DNA of 64,000 nucleotides from Hyalella azteca (Eukaryota; Arthropoda; Malacostraca; Amphipoda; Hyalellidae): positions 1-64,000 of the forward strand of contig NW_025946472.1 in NCBI RefSeq assembly GCF_000764305.2, written 5' to 3'. Positions 24,360-36,306 of this stretch are shown here, in pieces. A model generated the notes under the pieces. The model saw only the letters and a list, made by a program, of their open reading frames with translations. It did no database searches and was not told the origin of the DNA. Position numbers and translations under genes: made by a program. Every line of letters starts with the position of its first letter. Position 1 is the stretch's first letter.

Positions 24360-27170
24360 CCGTTGTACCCCCACTTAAGGTCGCTCACGTTGTTGGTGAT
24401 GTGCTGTGAAGCTCACTCACTTTTCACTCAGCGTTTTTGATGCTCGCTCACAGTTTCTCAACCGCCTATGCATGAAAGTTTTGTTTCCCAATGCAGTTAA
24501 CGATGTTGACTTTCAAACACAAATTCGATGCTTACGAGATCAAAAAGCAGAATTCTTGCGTAAATCCCGAAGGTAGCCCGCTTCGTGGTAAAGTAAGGCT
24601 AAGCATAAATATATAACTGACTTGAAAACTTCATAGTTTATACGCCTTGAAATATTTTAAATACATTAACTTCATTTGCCTCAAGTCATAGCGACACGAA
24701 CAATTTTCAAATCACTTGGGTTTCTAATCCATCATCTCGTCTACGATGATGGCGGTCTTTTTTCATGAGACTACCAACGTTTTGACAGTTACTCAGTTAT
24801 AGTATAAGTTAGTATCAGATATTCAGTTAGAATCGTTTAGGCAGTATCATAGTATCAGTTCTAAATCAGTATCAGTCAGTTATAGCGTCAGTTAGCATCA
24901 GTTAGTCAGGCGAGCAGCAGTTGTTGCATGTCTGCCACATCTCCTGGTTGGCACTCCGTGGCACTTGCCCTTGTAATTAGGAAGAATGTCATCAAATTGT
25001 TCCTCAGTAGCCCTCTGTCGGCCGTGGTGTGTGGTTGTGGGTGTGCAGCTGCAGCGTCGCGCATCACAAGACGGCTCTCGCGGTCCGAGAGCCGGAGACT
25101 ATCTTGGCTATTACTATTCATCAAATGAACTCTTATCATCGATATGCTTTGAAACTGTCGGTCTGAGTGATAAATATTCTGCTTATTACTTGCTTCTAGG
25201 GTGAATTAAAATAACTTCGCTAGATGTGATCGGAAATGTAGATGTTATAAATAGAGGCAGTTTAGTAGTCTCTCATTTTTTTATTAGCTAGGAAAGCTAG
25301 AGTTGGAGCAATGTATTGTAAAATTTCCGCTTCTGGGAAATCTTATCTTTTTACCATTCAGTTGGCGAATTGTTAAGAATCTAGACGGAACTTCATACGG
25401 TCGTGGAATATCATTTGTTATTTTTTTACTTTATTCAGATAATTTCGATATTACCATGCTGAATAATATGCATTTCATATCATAAAGCATTAAAGATACA
25501 CTTTGGGAATTATACCAATATAAATTATAATCGATGTTCTCTTAAAAAGTTAAGACTGAAGTTCAACCCACCCCTCACGTATTGCCATCGCCGTTGTTGC
25601 CAAGAATGTCAAGAAGCTCTGCTTAGCCTGAAATCGAAGCGGCTTCCAGAATTTGTTTTATTATTTAAAATTCAATATTAAAATCGGCACTTAATCTTTA
25701 ATTAAGGCTTATATTTTCATCAGTATAATTGATTAACCATGATGCAAGAAGCCCCGTGCTACAGCCACTGAGCTGATGCGCAGGCGACAGGCTTTATTTT
25801 TACGTTGCCAGTTATTCATGTTTTCTTATATCATCGAAAATAGGACACATTCCCAAGCCGTTCTATGGATGGGCAATTAACCATCAGTTTAATCTAAATA
25901 TCTCTATAAACTGCATAAGAACCGGAGACTCGCTTGATAATCTTGTACGTAAAAAACACCGGCGCAAATGGTGTGGAATTTAAATGAATAATTTTGTATT
26001 TATGCAGTATATAGTAATGATGAATTAGCGTTGTTAGTTCGTTAATCGATGGAGTTATTCGTAGCTGAGTGCCACACGACCTCCCCTACCAGCGTATTTA
26101 ATGCGCCCAAGTGTCAAGTTGCGCAAAATCAATGCATTGGCACCAAAATTACTTTTGACCTTGGCATGTTTTCATGAGTTATCCTTGCTGAGAGCAGACA
26201 CTAAAATTATTCATATAACAATAATTTTACTAGATTTGAGAATTGCTCTCTGAATGCAAATTAGTTTTGCAAGTTGTGATCGTAGAAAACACATATAATG
26301 CTTTCGATTAAATAATAGAGATAAACATGTTAACAATAAGAATAATAATACTTGTTAACAATAGCAATAATAATAATAAACAACTAAAAATGATCGAGGT
26401 TTTCCCCTTAAACTTTTTGTTCCTTGTAATGTCAATAAATAGTTTTGTAATTGAAACCAGACCTCATATCTCATTATTTTTGCAGCTCATATTGTTCAGT
26501 GACGCAGACATCAGTTGGCTAACGTGTTTTGCTAAGCAGATTTATATAAACGTGCGGCGGGAGTTGTGAACAGAAAATAAGCGTATTTCTCTTCTTGCTT
26601 ACAAGTTTTCCAATGTAAATGATATGTCAAATGCCGTTCTAAGAGTTTCCCGCGCACAATGATGCGGAAAACTGTCGTGATCTAGTTATTATATTGCGTG
26701 GAAATTGATAAAAGTGAGGCGATTAATGCAAACATTTTCTGAAAGACAGAACATCAGCAGAACAAATTTAACAAGTGTTGCTAATTACAGGAAAAAAAGT
26801 TGACACAAATAATTCTGCTCATCAAAATAGTATTTTATGGATTAGATCAAGTGTCCAGAAATTTTTGGCACTCTGTTGATGAAATGTGTAGTATCATGAC
26901 TAAGAAGAAACAATCAGTAACTTGACCCGTTATATACGATAGACCGGACAATAGCTCCAAAAAACCACTCTGTCACGTCGGTGAAATTCTTCACAGATGC
27001 TGCTGCAAATCTCCCGCGCAGTCGCTATTGTCAGGGTACCAGTTCTTTCAAGCTATCAAGTCATAATATTCTGCCAGTGTTCAAATCTTAACCTCATTCA
27101 GTACTCCCAATTTGTAACTCGCTATTTCCTAAAGAGACCAACAAGCTCAACAATTCTAGCATAGTGGCTG
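24360..27170. other. No gene recognised
   Basis: A degenerate cagttatagtatcagttag-type repeat lies at about 24785-24905, followed by a GC-richer patch to 25100. The rest is AT-rich with no supported exon or RNA gene. Confidence 0.45.
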
Positions 27171-27539
27171 CAGATGCGACAAGTGACCGCAGAAGCGCGG
27201 CAGCTAAACAGAGCTCCGACTGTTATGCTTAATATACACCACGATAACGTCGGCTGCAACTCGTGTTATATACAGTTGCTGCTCCATAGCTGCAACTCAA
27301 GCTGGGCGCAGCTGCTTCACAGCTGCTACCTTACAGTGACATCTGTTGAGCTGCGACACAAGCAGCAGTTGCAACAGCAACTCTGACCTCGCCCTCCTCA
27401 AATGCTGCAGCTACTACATCAATAACGGTAGAGACTCAATCAAAGCAACAACATAAAAGGAAACAAACAAACCCGCTTGGATCGAAATCTTGTTAGAAAA
27501 TAAGATCTTCGCAAGGATCTTATTCTAGAAGGAGCAGCC

Positions 27540-27812
27540 GCCCCGAGGACCCCACAGCGGCAATAGTGCCATCCAGGCGTCACGTCAACAGCGTTGCCAT
27601 CCTCCGACGCCCTTCAGCAGTCCTGCTATCCTTTGACCGCTGCCGCAGTGTTGCCATCATGCGGTATACCTACAGCCAGGACCAAATGGCTTCACTCGCG
27701 CAAGAGGAGACCTGGCCAGACCATCAGCCCATCAGGAGGAAGACCAGCCACACGTCAATCTCCCTCCTCGCCAGGAGGACTCGCAGCCTCTACACCAGAG
27801 CTCCGTCACAAG
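27540..27812 (+). other. GC-rich segment, possible exon before a donor-like array
   Basis: This stretch is far more GC-rich than its surroundings. The frame ending PPRQEDSQPLHQSSVT is open from about 27640 up to cacaag/gtgggc, a donor-like junction at 27813 where the 33-bp array begins. Two other frames are also open, so coding status is undecided and no acceptor was fixed. Confidence 0.25.
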
Positions 27813-28196
27813 GTGGGCGAGGGCTCTTGAGGTGCCGCCCCCCCGGTGGGCGAGGGCTCTTGGGGTGCCGCACCCACGGTGGGCGAGGGCTCTTGGGGTA
27901 CCGCACCCACGGTGGGCGAGGGCTCTTGAGGTGCCGCACCCACGGTGGGCGAGTGTTCTTGGGGTGCCGCACCCACGGTGGGCGAGGGCTCTTGAGCAGC
28001 ACCCAAGGTGGGCGAGAGCTCTTGGGGTGCAGCAACCACGGTGGGCGAGGGCTCTTGGGGTGCAGCACCCACGGTAGGCGAGGGCTCTTGGGGTGCCGCA
28101 CCCACGGTGGGCGAGGGCTCTTGGGGTGCAGCACCCAAGGTGGGCGAGGGCTCTTGGGGTGCCGCACCCACGGTGGGCAAGGGCTCTTGGGGTGGC
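27813..28196. repeat. Minisatellite, 33-bp unit, about 12 copies
   Basis: Copies of ggtgggcgagggctcttggg plus gtgccgcacccac run head to tail with small variations, including one unit shortened by six bases. Long frames on both strands, such as repeats of GGRGLLGCRTH, arise from the 33-bp period. Confidence 0.93.
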
Positions 28197-28199
28197 GCG

Positions 28200-29170
28200 A
28201 GCAGCAGCAGTGTGGCCGGCCTTGTTCGTGCGCAAGCTGGTATATTGAAGTAGGCTCAATAACTGTGTTCTAAATGTCTTATTAGTAATTTCAGTTTTGA
28301 TGTTGTCTCGGAAAAATTATGTTCTAGAATCAGTCATCAAAATAGTTTCATTTTTATTTGGTCACTTTTATTCCACTGAACTTGAAGTTATGCCCAAACA
28401 CCTGCTCTGCCAGTCAGCACAACTAATTCAAGTAATTTTACTACTAAGAAGTGTGACAGAGACTGCAAACTAAGTGGAGTGTGTGACGGACAACTCTAAC
28501 AAAGATGTGCCTAATGCTTGTATTTCTCCAATTCGATATTACTAATATTTCGGAGTAGTAAAAAAGCGAGTCTCTTTGGCGCATAAAATGAAATGGAGTA
28601 CTAGTATTTCGAGGTTTTAATTGGACGCGACGGTTTCTTCCTGAAGCAGCTATAGGGTTGTTGCTGCGTGATCGTGTCTTCGCCAGCCGGGCGTGGCGAC
28701 GCACTGAGAGGGTCTTAAATTTCTCGTGTACGAGGACAGTGACCGCCGACTATTCAATTCCTACCTTAAAATTAACGTGAATTATAGTCAGAAAGCATAT
28801 GGTTACTGATTTGGCCTGTTGTTCTCCAAGGAAACGTGTAAAAGATTGTGCGAGGGCTAAATAAGGACTATTGAGCGGTCACCGACAATAGGAACAATTT
28901 AAATACAAAGCCTTTGTGTGCTGAAACGGTTTTTCTCGTATTAGTGAATAATCTTGCACCGATTATAACTGATAAGGAGCAGTGACGTTATTTCTCGAAT
29001 CGAGAGAAATTTTCTAAAGTAACGAATATTCTTAGCAAATCCTTATAATTCAATTCACCCGCTGTTTACCGCTTAGTTGAATATTAAGCGCTACTTATAG
29101 CAATACTCACAAACGCCTGTTGAAATTCTGTATATGATCATTCCTCAGTTTTAGCCATAGTCGCTCACAT
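28200..29170. other. No gene recognised
   Basis: AT-rich, with one 86-codon minus-strand frame (28444-28704) that has no recognisable similarity. Confidence 0.45.
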
Positions 29171-29329
29171 TTGAAGATACGATTATTTAATCGCTCCCCG
29201 CAGCGCCCTCTCGCGTGTCCTACGTGCACCAGTCACGCGACCGGCACCTCACGTTTTGATTGCTCGCTCGATTCTATGCGCATTCGTGCCCCTCTTGATT
29301 GCTCGGCTTCACTACACGCATGTCAGACT

Positions 29330-29350
29330 CGTCATTGGCTATTGGCTATC
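29330..29350 (-). promoter_or_regulatory. Two inverted CCAAT boxes
   Basis: Two attggct motifs seven bases apart (CCAAT on the minus strand) lie in a GC-rich island (about 29180-29620) that also has the CRE cluster. This is a motif match only. Confidence 0.25.
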
Positions 29351-29511
29351 ACATGCTCGCCTAGCTGAACTCGCCTAGCACATATGCATTGTAATCTTGC
29401 TATGATAAACAACCTGTACGGCCTGGAGGAGTTCTAATGACTCTAATGACTGACCGTCGACCGAAGCTACGGCGTTTTGGGCAGGCGACCAGCCATTACG
29501 TTAACGATCTC

Positions 29512-29561
29512 TGACGTCATCCTGGGTCATCGTGACGTCATAAGGGGTCATCGTGACGTCA
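29512..29561. promoter_or_regulatory. Cluster of three perfect CRE palindromes (TGACGTCA)
   Basis: TGACGTCA occurs at 29512-29519, 29533-29540 and 29554-29561, exactly 21 bp apart, within a 21-bp unit (tgacgtcat, three variable bases, gggtcatcg). TGACGTCA is the full CREB/ATF site. Two helical turns between sites would place bound factors on one face. The nearest supported exon is 6.7 kb downstream (36307), so the target is unknown. Confidence 0.5.
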
Positions 29562-29787
29562 CGTGTCGTGACGAGGAGCCATGACGGCTAATTTTACCTC
29601 GAGTCCGCACATGGGGAGGCTCTCATCACGTGGTTGCCTTGTGCTATTCTTGTAACGTGCGATTCTTGTTTGCTTCATTTCTCAACTCGCTAAATTCGCG
29701 GGAGAACGGTAGAAATAAAAATGTATTCACGAACGTAACTGGCTTCAAGTTTTTCCAATGTCTCAAATGTAATCTGCCGTAAATAAC

Positions 29788-30027
29788 TCCACTTGCCATC
29801 AACATCACTTGCCATCAACATAACTTGCCATCAACATCACTTGCCATCAACATCACTTACCATCAACTTCACTTGCCACCAACATCACTTGCCATCAACA
29901 TCACTCGCCATTAACATCACTTGCCATCAACTTCACTTGCCACCAACATCACTTGCCAGCAACATCACTTACCACCAACATCACTCGCCATCAACATCAC
30001 TTGCCATCACATTACTTGCCACTAACG
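29788..30027. repeat. Minisatellite, 16-bp unit, about 15 copies
   Basis: Copies of cttgccatcaacatca with small variants run head to tail. Confidence 0.9.
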
Positions 30028-30208
30028 CCGATTGCCACCACTGTTGCCAGGCAGGTCAGGAGGCCGGTGCTAGAGTGTCAGCGCGGTGTAACTTTACACG
30101 AGTCCTCTAACCTTGTAAATACAATAACCTGTGGTAAAATTATTGCCGGTTCGACTACGGCCGATCGGCGGCTATAATACTGCGGCAAATCGACGCCGAT
30201 ACCGCGGC

Positions 30209-30216
30209 TATAAAAG
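30209..30216 (+). promoter_or_regulatory. TATA-box-like TATAAAAG
   Basis: TATAAAAG sits in a GC-rich context (ccgcggctataaaagcacc) and follows a similar ggctataata about 38 bp upstream. No exon downstream could be confirmed, so promoter function is unproven. Confidence 0.25.
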
Positions 30217-30956
30217 CACCTAACAGAGACCGTGAGCGCGGCTGCGGTGGCCACAATTCGGCCACCCCAATGTTTGTTGTTAGGTTATAAATAGAAACTA
30301 AACAATATCACTTAACAGCGCAAGTTGACGTCACATGTAATGTGATAGAAAATCAATATGTTGTTCAGACGAACTGACCGTTTAGTTAAATGTTTACATG
30401 TGTGGCACATAGAGAATAAATACTTTTTTTCAGAATTATCAAAATTTAATTAATACAACACAGACATGAGATTTGTTTTGAGTAGAATATTTTGCTATGT
30501 TAAAACTCATATCCTCAATAGAGGATATGTTCAAACTCTTTTGTTCGAAACTGCACTATTTACATCATTAAAATTGCAACAATTCGAATTGTTCTACGTA
30601 AAGCTCCTGTGCAAATTTTTGTTTATTAATGTAATTTTCATATCTATACCCATCATAACAAACATATCTGGCAAATTTCAATGTCATGACAATATCAGTG
30701 CTCAAAATATCCGATTTTTCTTAATATATCAGTCATGGTTTGGCTCTCTCTCAGTAAACTAGGCAAGGTAATGAAAGTTATTCCAGCTGCAGCCTCCTAA
30801 TTGCACTGAAGATTATACACCGAGTATTTAACAACGGCTGAGAACCGTTCCGATTTTCCAATGAAAGAAAATCAACGCTTATCGTATGGCTTTAACCGAA
30901 TTGCCTGGCTATTTTAACTGAGGTTCTTACATGGTCAACAGAAGCTATATATATCC

Positions 30957-30981
30957 TAGTATATATATATATATATATATA
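30957..30981. repeat. (TA)n microsatellite
   Basis: A run of about a dozen TA dinucleotides between two tatcctag blocks. Confidence 0.85.
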
Positions 30982-31255
30982 TCCTAGCCTCTATATAAGA
31001 TTACTCTCTGCTCTTCAGCTCCAGTCCTTGATTAATTGGCCTCTTACTCTTTTATCTTCCCTAATTGGTTGCTTACGATTAATAAATATCAGGTTTTGCT
31101 TATTTTGCGCTCACTCATAATGTCTTACCTAATGCCAATAGAATGTGGAGAATAAATGCCAGCGATTTACCGGAAAGGGTTGAGACGCTCAATTATCCTC
31201 GTTAGCGGTGCATGGTCTCTTCACTTCATATACAAGCCGGCTTATTGCGAGACTT

Positions 31256-31640
31256 TGAGCTGATCAGGATGAAGGATCGCGACTCTACGCTGATCAGGAT
31301 GAAGGAGCGAGACTCTACGCTGATCAGGATGAAGGAGTGAGACTCTAAGCTGATCAGGATGAAGGAGCGAGACTCCACGCTGATCAGGATGAAGGAGTGA
31401 GACTCCACGCTGACCAGGATGAAGGAGTGAGACTCCACGCTGATCAGGATGAAGGAGTGAGACTCCATGCTGATCAGGATGAAGGAGTGAGACTCCACGC
31501 TGATCAGGATGAAGGAGTGAGACTCCACGCTGATCAGGATGAAGGAGCGAGACTCCACGTTGATCAGGATGAAGGAGCGAGACTCTACGCTGATCAGGAT
31601 GAAGGAGCGAGACTCTACGCTGATCAGGATGAAGGGAGAA
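31256..31640. repeat. Minisatellite, 30-bp unit, about 13 copies
   Basis: Copies of ctgatcaggatgaaggagyg plus agactcyacg run head to tail. The 30-bp period opens a 151-codon minus-strand frame of repeated FILISVESRS and a shorter plus-strand frame. No signal peptide or unique domain flanks either. Confidence 0.93.
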
Positions 31641-31810
31641 AGTAATGAAGTAATTCTTTTTTCCCTGATTTTATTTTGCAATCCAAGCGGCTAAAATTTT
31701 TACTTAGCACTATAAATTTGTTGAACTATAATCACTCATTGGATTGGTTCGGTGTAATGCTGCAAGATATTACCACGAGAGATAAGACAATTTTGGCTTT
31801 TTCACGTCAC

Positions 31811-31981
31811 TCCAGCGAGCCCCTTTAAGGCGTAGTAAGGCACGCAGCGTGAGGGGGGGCAGCGAGCCCCTTTAAGGCGTAGTAAGGCACGCAGCGTGAG
31901 GGGGGGCAGCGAGCCCCTTTAAGGCGTAGTAAGGCACGCAGCGTGAGGGGGGGCAGCGAGCCCCTTTAAGGCGTAGTAAGG
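31811..31981. repeat. Minisatellite, 46-bp unit, about 3.6 copies, ending at an N
   Basis: Near-identical copies of cagcgagcccctttaaggcg plus tagtaaggcacgcagcgtgaggggggg-type sequence are cut off by an undetermined base at 31982, where a CTG repeat begins. Confidence 0.9.
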
Positions 31982-31982
31982 N
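31982..31982. other. Single undetermined base (N)
   Basis: The only N in the window lies exactly between two tandem arrays, which suggests an assembly junction rather than a biological boundary. Confidence 0.9.
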
Positions 31983-31983
31983 C

Positions 31984-32034
<51 letters not shown>

Positions 32035-32044
32035 TGCTTCTGAC

Positions 32045-32081
<37 letters not shown>

Positions 32082-32115
32082 CTGCTGCTTCTGACGCTGC
32101 TGCTGCTGCTCCAGC
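31983..32115. repeat. CTG/CAG trinucleotide repeat (opa-like)
   Basis: Some 44 triplets of ctg/ttg with two interruptions (cttctgacg). On the minus strand one frame would be poly-Gln with RQK interruptions, preceded by GVTGFDGRSLE. The other two frames give poly-Ser and poly-Ala. A possible minus-strand acceptor (gatggcag) precedes the Gln frame. No gene could be assembled around it. Confidence 0.85.
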
Positions 32116-32119
32116 GACC

Positions 32120-32428
32120 TGCCATCGAACCCCGTGACTCCTGAGCCCGAGTTTTGTACCCCACGGCCCCCGCCCTCTCAAGCCGCAGCTCACGAAGCGC
32201 TCTCCGCGCCTCACAAATGCGTTGTCATATAAACTTTAAAAGCTTTTCCTTGACCCTCATTGTCTGCGACATGTTAGTGACGTGTTAGTGCACTCTTCCC
32301 TTTAGCAGGCACGTTCATCAACCAATGTTCCATAATAATTCACGTTCATCAACCAATCGAATTAAAAACAAATCTTCTTCACCAGCAAACAACGTTCATA
32401 ACAGTCGACGTTATTTCACTATTAATGC
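32120..32428. other. No gene recognised
   Basis: The CTG repeat is followed by GC-rich sequence to about 32220 and then AT-rich sequence without a supported exon. Confidence 0.4.

Positions 32429-32474
<46 letters not shown>
32429..32474. repeat. (ATT)n microsatellite
   Basis: About 15 perfect copies of att. Confidence 0.95.
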
Positions 32475-32475
<1 letters not shown>

Positions 32476-34255
32476 GGCCGAGCTGCTCTGCCATTAATAG
32501 ATGTTTCGAATATTAACACTTCTTTTTAACCGACACTCATCGAAATGACTGAGGTTTTGCCCAAATAGCGATTCACTGTTTGCCCTTGCCTGGATCGTCC
32601 TGCATGACTCAGTTAGGCCCGTACTGTGGGTAAGAAAGTTTGTTACGATTTGGACAATATGATCAGGTATTTTATGAGTGTACGGTGACTAAATTTTTTT
32701 TATGCCATTAATTGTTTATATTTGTCATGGCGAAGGTTCAATCCTCATGCTGCCGCTAAGATTGCAGATTTTTCTTTTCTACCTTAGTTGTTAAATTCAT
32801 TGTTGAATGGTACTGCTGAAGAGGTTTATTTTAGGCGATTTCAGATGAACTGCAAGTTTGATGATTATTTCCTTTAAATTATCACAACAAGTTGCTGGGA
32901 AAATTAAGCTGTTACAGGGTATCAGTTCAGTGCTATGAAGTTATATCTACCATCGGTTACCTGAACTCGTTGAACTCATTGAGGATCTCGTTACATGGTG
33001 AAGATTGATAGCCTACCGAATGGCAATTATATAGCAGCCAGCCACAGGGCGTGTTGCTAGCCCACCATTCTGCACGATGTTGTTCTTTATTTTGTTTAAC
33101 TACGAACGCTTGCTTATTATAATTCTTTGTACTAATCAGCCTTCAGCCATAATGTATGGAGACACTTGTGGCTTGAACAGAAATTGGGGAATAAAGTTTC
33201 CCAGTCATCCTGCACTTGAAAGAACTCTTGGTAATCTTTTAGGCATATAAATTCACGGCATTTAAAACACGATATAACTTATTCAAAATGTTGGTTTAAT
33301 TATTCATTACCTTGCATTGTTTTGACCTAAAAATACGCAATTAAATATTTGTAAATATCATGTACGCTCACGTCCTGCGTGGCCGACACCTTTCTCGAGG
33401 CGGGAGGTCGTGAAAATCTTTACGAGGTATTAAAATCTGCTCCCGAACGAGTATAAAAATCTTTCACAACTTTTTATTTCCGTCATTTGTGAGAGGAACT
33501 GCGCAGTGATTCCTGCACCCCTCAATCCAGTTGCCTTCTCATGACCCGCGGTCAATGATCGCGTGATCTCTCAGGAAACTCGACTTGTCTCTGCTTCTCC
33601 CCTAACAAAATTTAGAGTCGCCCCAGCTTCTGGTACTCCAAATGAGAAGCTGACGCGTCTGTAAATTTTCAATGGGGATCATGAAAGCTACGTACCGTGT
33701 CACCTCCAGTTTATCCCGCCACTGATAGCGCGACTGAAGAAAACGTTTCTGAGCAAGACGTGACTCAACGTCGACTGTTATGAACGTTGTTTGCTGGTGA
33801 AGAAAATTTGTTTTTAATTCGATTGGTTGATGAACGTGAATTATTATGGAACCTTGGTTGATGAACGTGAATTGAACGTGCTCGTTTTTAGTTAATTAAC
33901 GTTATTTGATTGAAACGTGATTAAGTAATCCTAGATTTATTGTAAAACCGCCAATAATGAAGCAAATGAAACTTCAATACACTTGGTTATCTCTGTCGGC
34001 GACCACGCTTCTTTCTGCAAGCATAAGGGCAGATGCTCCAATGCCCAAACGCAATGTTCCGATGATATACGGCATATACCGGCATGTTTTGTTCTGAAAA
34101 ATGCCATAAGTAGGTTATGGAATTAGGGAATCGGTTAGGGAATCATCGCGGACAAGTTTGTTAGGGAACTTTTATTAGTGTTTTAAATAATACAATACAA
34201 TTTAAATGAGTTCATTAGAAAGCACTGTTGATGTTTATTTTTTTTTCTTTTTTTT
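32475..34255. other. No gene recognised
   Basis: AT-rich with scattered GC-richer patches (33360-33420, 33530-33780). No exon or RNA gene was supported. Confidence 0.45.
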
Positions 34256-34256
34256 C

Positions 34257-34326
34257 TTTTGGGCAACGTAAACTTTTTTACGTCGCTCAAAAGTCGTCGC
34301 TCTTCTTTTTTGAGCGACGTAAACTT
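34257..34326. repeat. Inverted-repeat cluster
   Basis: The arm cttttgggcaacgtaaa is inverted as tttacgtcgctcaaaag (15 of 17 pairs), and a third, direct-orientation arm (ttttttgagcgacgtaaact) follows. It could form alternative hairpins and may be the end of a foldback element. Confidence 0.7.
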
Positions 34327-34474
34327 AAACGACGGAAGTTTTTTTCTTTTCTAATATGTTATAAAGAGAACGCAAACTGTCAACTGCGCACATGTTAACG
34401 TAATTAAATATTCATTGTTGAAGCAGTTTTTGCTGCTAAACCACGGACTTCAGATATTAATAACTTTAATATTG

Positions 34475-34978
34475 AACTGTACTGTTGTTACTACATTGTG
34501 ATGCTGTTACTACACTGTGATGCTGTTACTACACTGTGGTGCTGTTACTACACTGTGATGCTGTTACTACACTGTGATGCTGTTGCTATACTGTGATGCT
34601 GTTACTACACTGTGATGCTGTTACTACACTGTGATGCTGTTACTACACTGTGATGCTGTTACTACACTGTGATGCTGTCACTACACTGTGATGCCGTTAC
34701 TACACTGTGATGCTGTCACTACACTGTGATGCTGTCACTACACTGTGATGCTGTTACTACACTGTTATGCCGTTTCTACACTGTGATGCTGTTACTACAC
34801 TGTGATGATGTTACTACACTGTGATGCTGTCACTACACTGTTATGCTGTTACTACACTGTGATGCTGTCACTACACTGTGATGCTGTTACATACTGTGAT
34901 GCTGTTACTACACTGTAATGCTGTTACTACACTGTGATGCTGTTACTACACTGTGATGATGTTACTACACTGTGATGC
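34475..34978. repeat. Minisatellite, 19-bp unit, about 26 copies
   Basis: Copies of ctgttactacactgtgatg run head to tail, the longest array in the window by copy number. There are no variable spacers, so it is not CRISPR-like. Confidence 0.93.
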
Positions 34979-34979
34979 T

Positions 34980-35490
34980 CTTCACACGATGAAGCACGCT
35001 CTCTTTCAGCAGCTGGCAGTCAACCAGAGGCGGCTAAATTTGGAACATTCATCCTGGTTTTCTCGCCAGCTTCTCCCAGAATTTTGTTCCGCGGCTAACT
35101 TTAGGCTCCTCTTCCGGGTTCCAACAAAGCGTCCTGACAGTCAGGGTGTTCGAGCTGAGATATCTTGCCCTGAATGCACTGGTACGAAACGTGACGCTTG
35201 AAGATATGCTAAATATGATAACTGGATTTATGTGCATTTAACATCTGGTGAGGCATTTTTTGTTTACATTTGTGCATTCGGTGTTTATGATCGTGAAAAT
35301 TACAGTAGAACATTATCCAATTCTCCAAAAGGGTATTGCTTGACCTAATGTAACGTTACTTTCGGAATATTTCCATCAAACTTGCATCAGACCCTCAGAG
35401 ACACGTACAAGTGAAAAATGTATAAAAATGCAAAAATATTAAGCTTCAAACGTTTCAGGTGCATGTGTAACAAGCTGATGTTTCCTGGAA
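34980..35490. other. No gene recognised
   Basis: Opposing frames of 60-82 codons occupy 34953-35237, and neither matches a family I recognise. The sequence may be a decayed transposon fragment. Confidence 0.4.
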
Positions 35491-35499
35491 AACTTTTAC

Positions 35500-35832
35500 C
35501 ATATTCGAATTACCGACATGGGGAACAGCTTCCCCAATTACATCGTTGACGCTCCGAGTATAAACGCGTTCAAGAACAGACTAGATAATGTTATGGAAAA
35601 TATATGTTCAGACTTGAAATGCCTAGCACTATATCGTACCCGGTGGAAGTCTAGTAGCTACTTCAAAATTTCGTCAGTCATGAAAAGATCCGGTCAAATA
35701 AAACTATATTAGATCTTCTATGAACAAGTCACGAAAAGGAAAAGAATCGGCGACAGGCCACATCAGGCCTACACTGCAGCGCCGAGATCACTATGTTATG
35801 TTATGTAATGTTATGATATGTTATGTTATATT
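35500..35832 (+). mobile_element. Truncated LINE 3' end (copy C)
   Basis: The plus-strand frame contains NSFPNYIVDAPSINAFKNRL, the end of a non-LTR reverse transcriptase. The shared tail and a terminal (TTATG)n run at about 35793-35830 follow. It is 5'-truncated, and the domain end is intact for about 60 codons. Confidence 0.75.
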
Positions 35833-36306
35833 ATGGTACCTCCTACAGGTAATTGCCGAACGGCCAAATCCGAGTGCGCTGTGCCGATCACCAGTGACAA
35901 ATTAATCCAGAAGTGCTACAAAAAATTAGGTAGAAATAATTTCCACCTATGCCATCAAGCTACTATCCACAGCTCCTCTGGAGGAGCAAAACATGGAGCA
36001 GCACTAGCGTAATACTTCTTCAGATATGAAGTTTTTGAAGGCTTATACAGTATGAGGAAGGGTAATCTTGACAAATACACAATTGTCATTTACAGTCTTC
36101 CTGAGAGGCGTGTATACTGCGAAGGAGGCGTGAGGGGGACTACAGAAACGAGAATCTCTGTTGAGTTTGCATTTCGATTGTAAAAATTTGGTTTGGTTTA
36201 TAACGGGAACTACGTTAAATTACGTAAAAAGGTGTAACAACAATTCGTCTTGCCTGGTCCAAAACTGATGTAGCGTAAAGAATGGCTAAAAATTTCTTAT
36301 TTTAAG
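35833..36306. other. No gene recognised
   Basis: Sequence between the LINE tail and the probable coding exon at 36307. A pyrimidine-rich tract near its end (atttcttattttaag) supplies the likely acceptor. Confidence 0.4.

Noticed and set aside
27566..28273. 235-codon plus and 175-codon minus frames through the 33-bp array
   Set aside because: Both follow from the array period. No unique domain flanks the repeats apart from the uncertain segment before 27812.
31226..31681. 151-codon minus-strand FILISVESRS repeat frame
   Set aside because: It is created by the 30-bp minisatellite and has no unique coding flanks.
34475..34978. CRISPR array
   Set aside because: Units are contiguous 19-bp repeats without spacers, in a eukaryotic genome.
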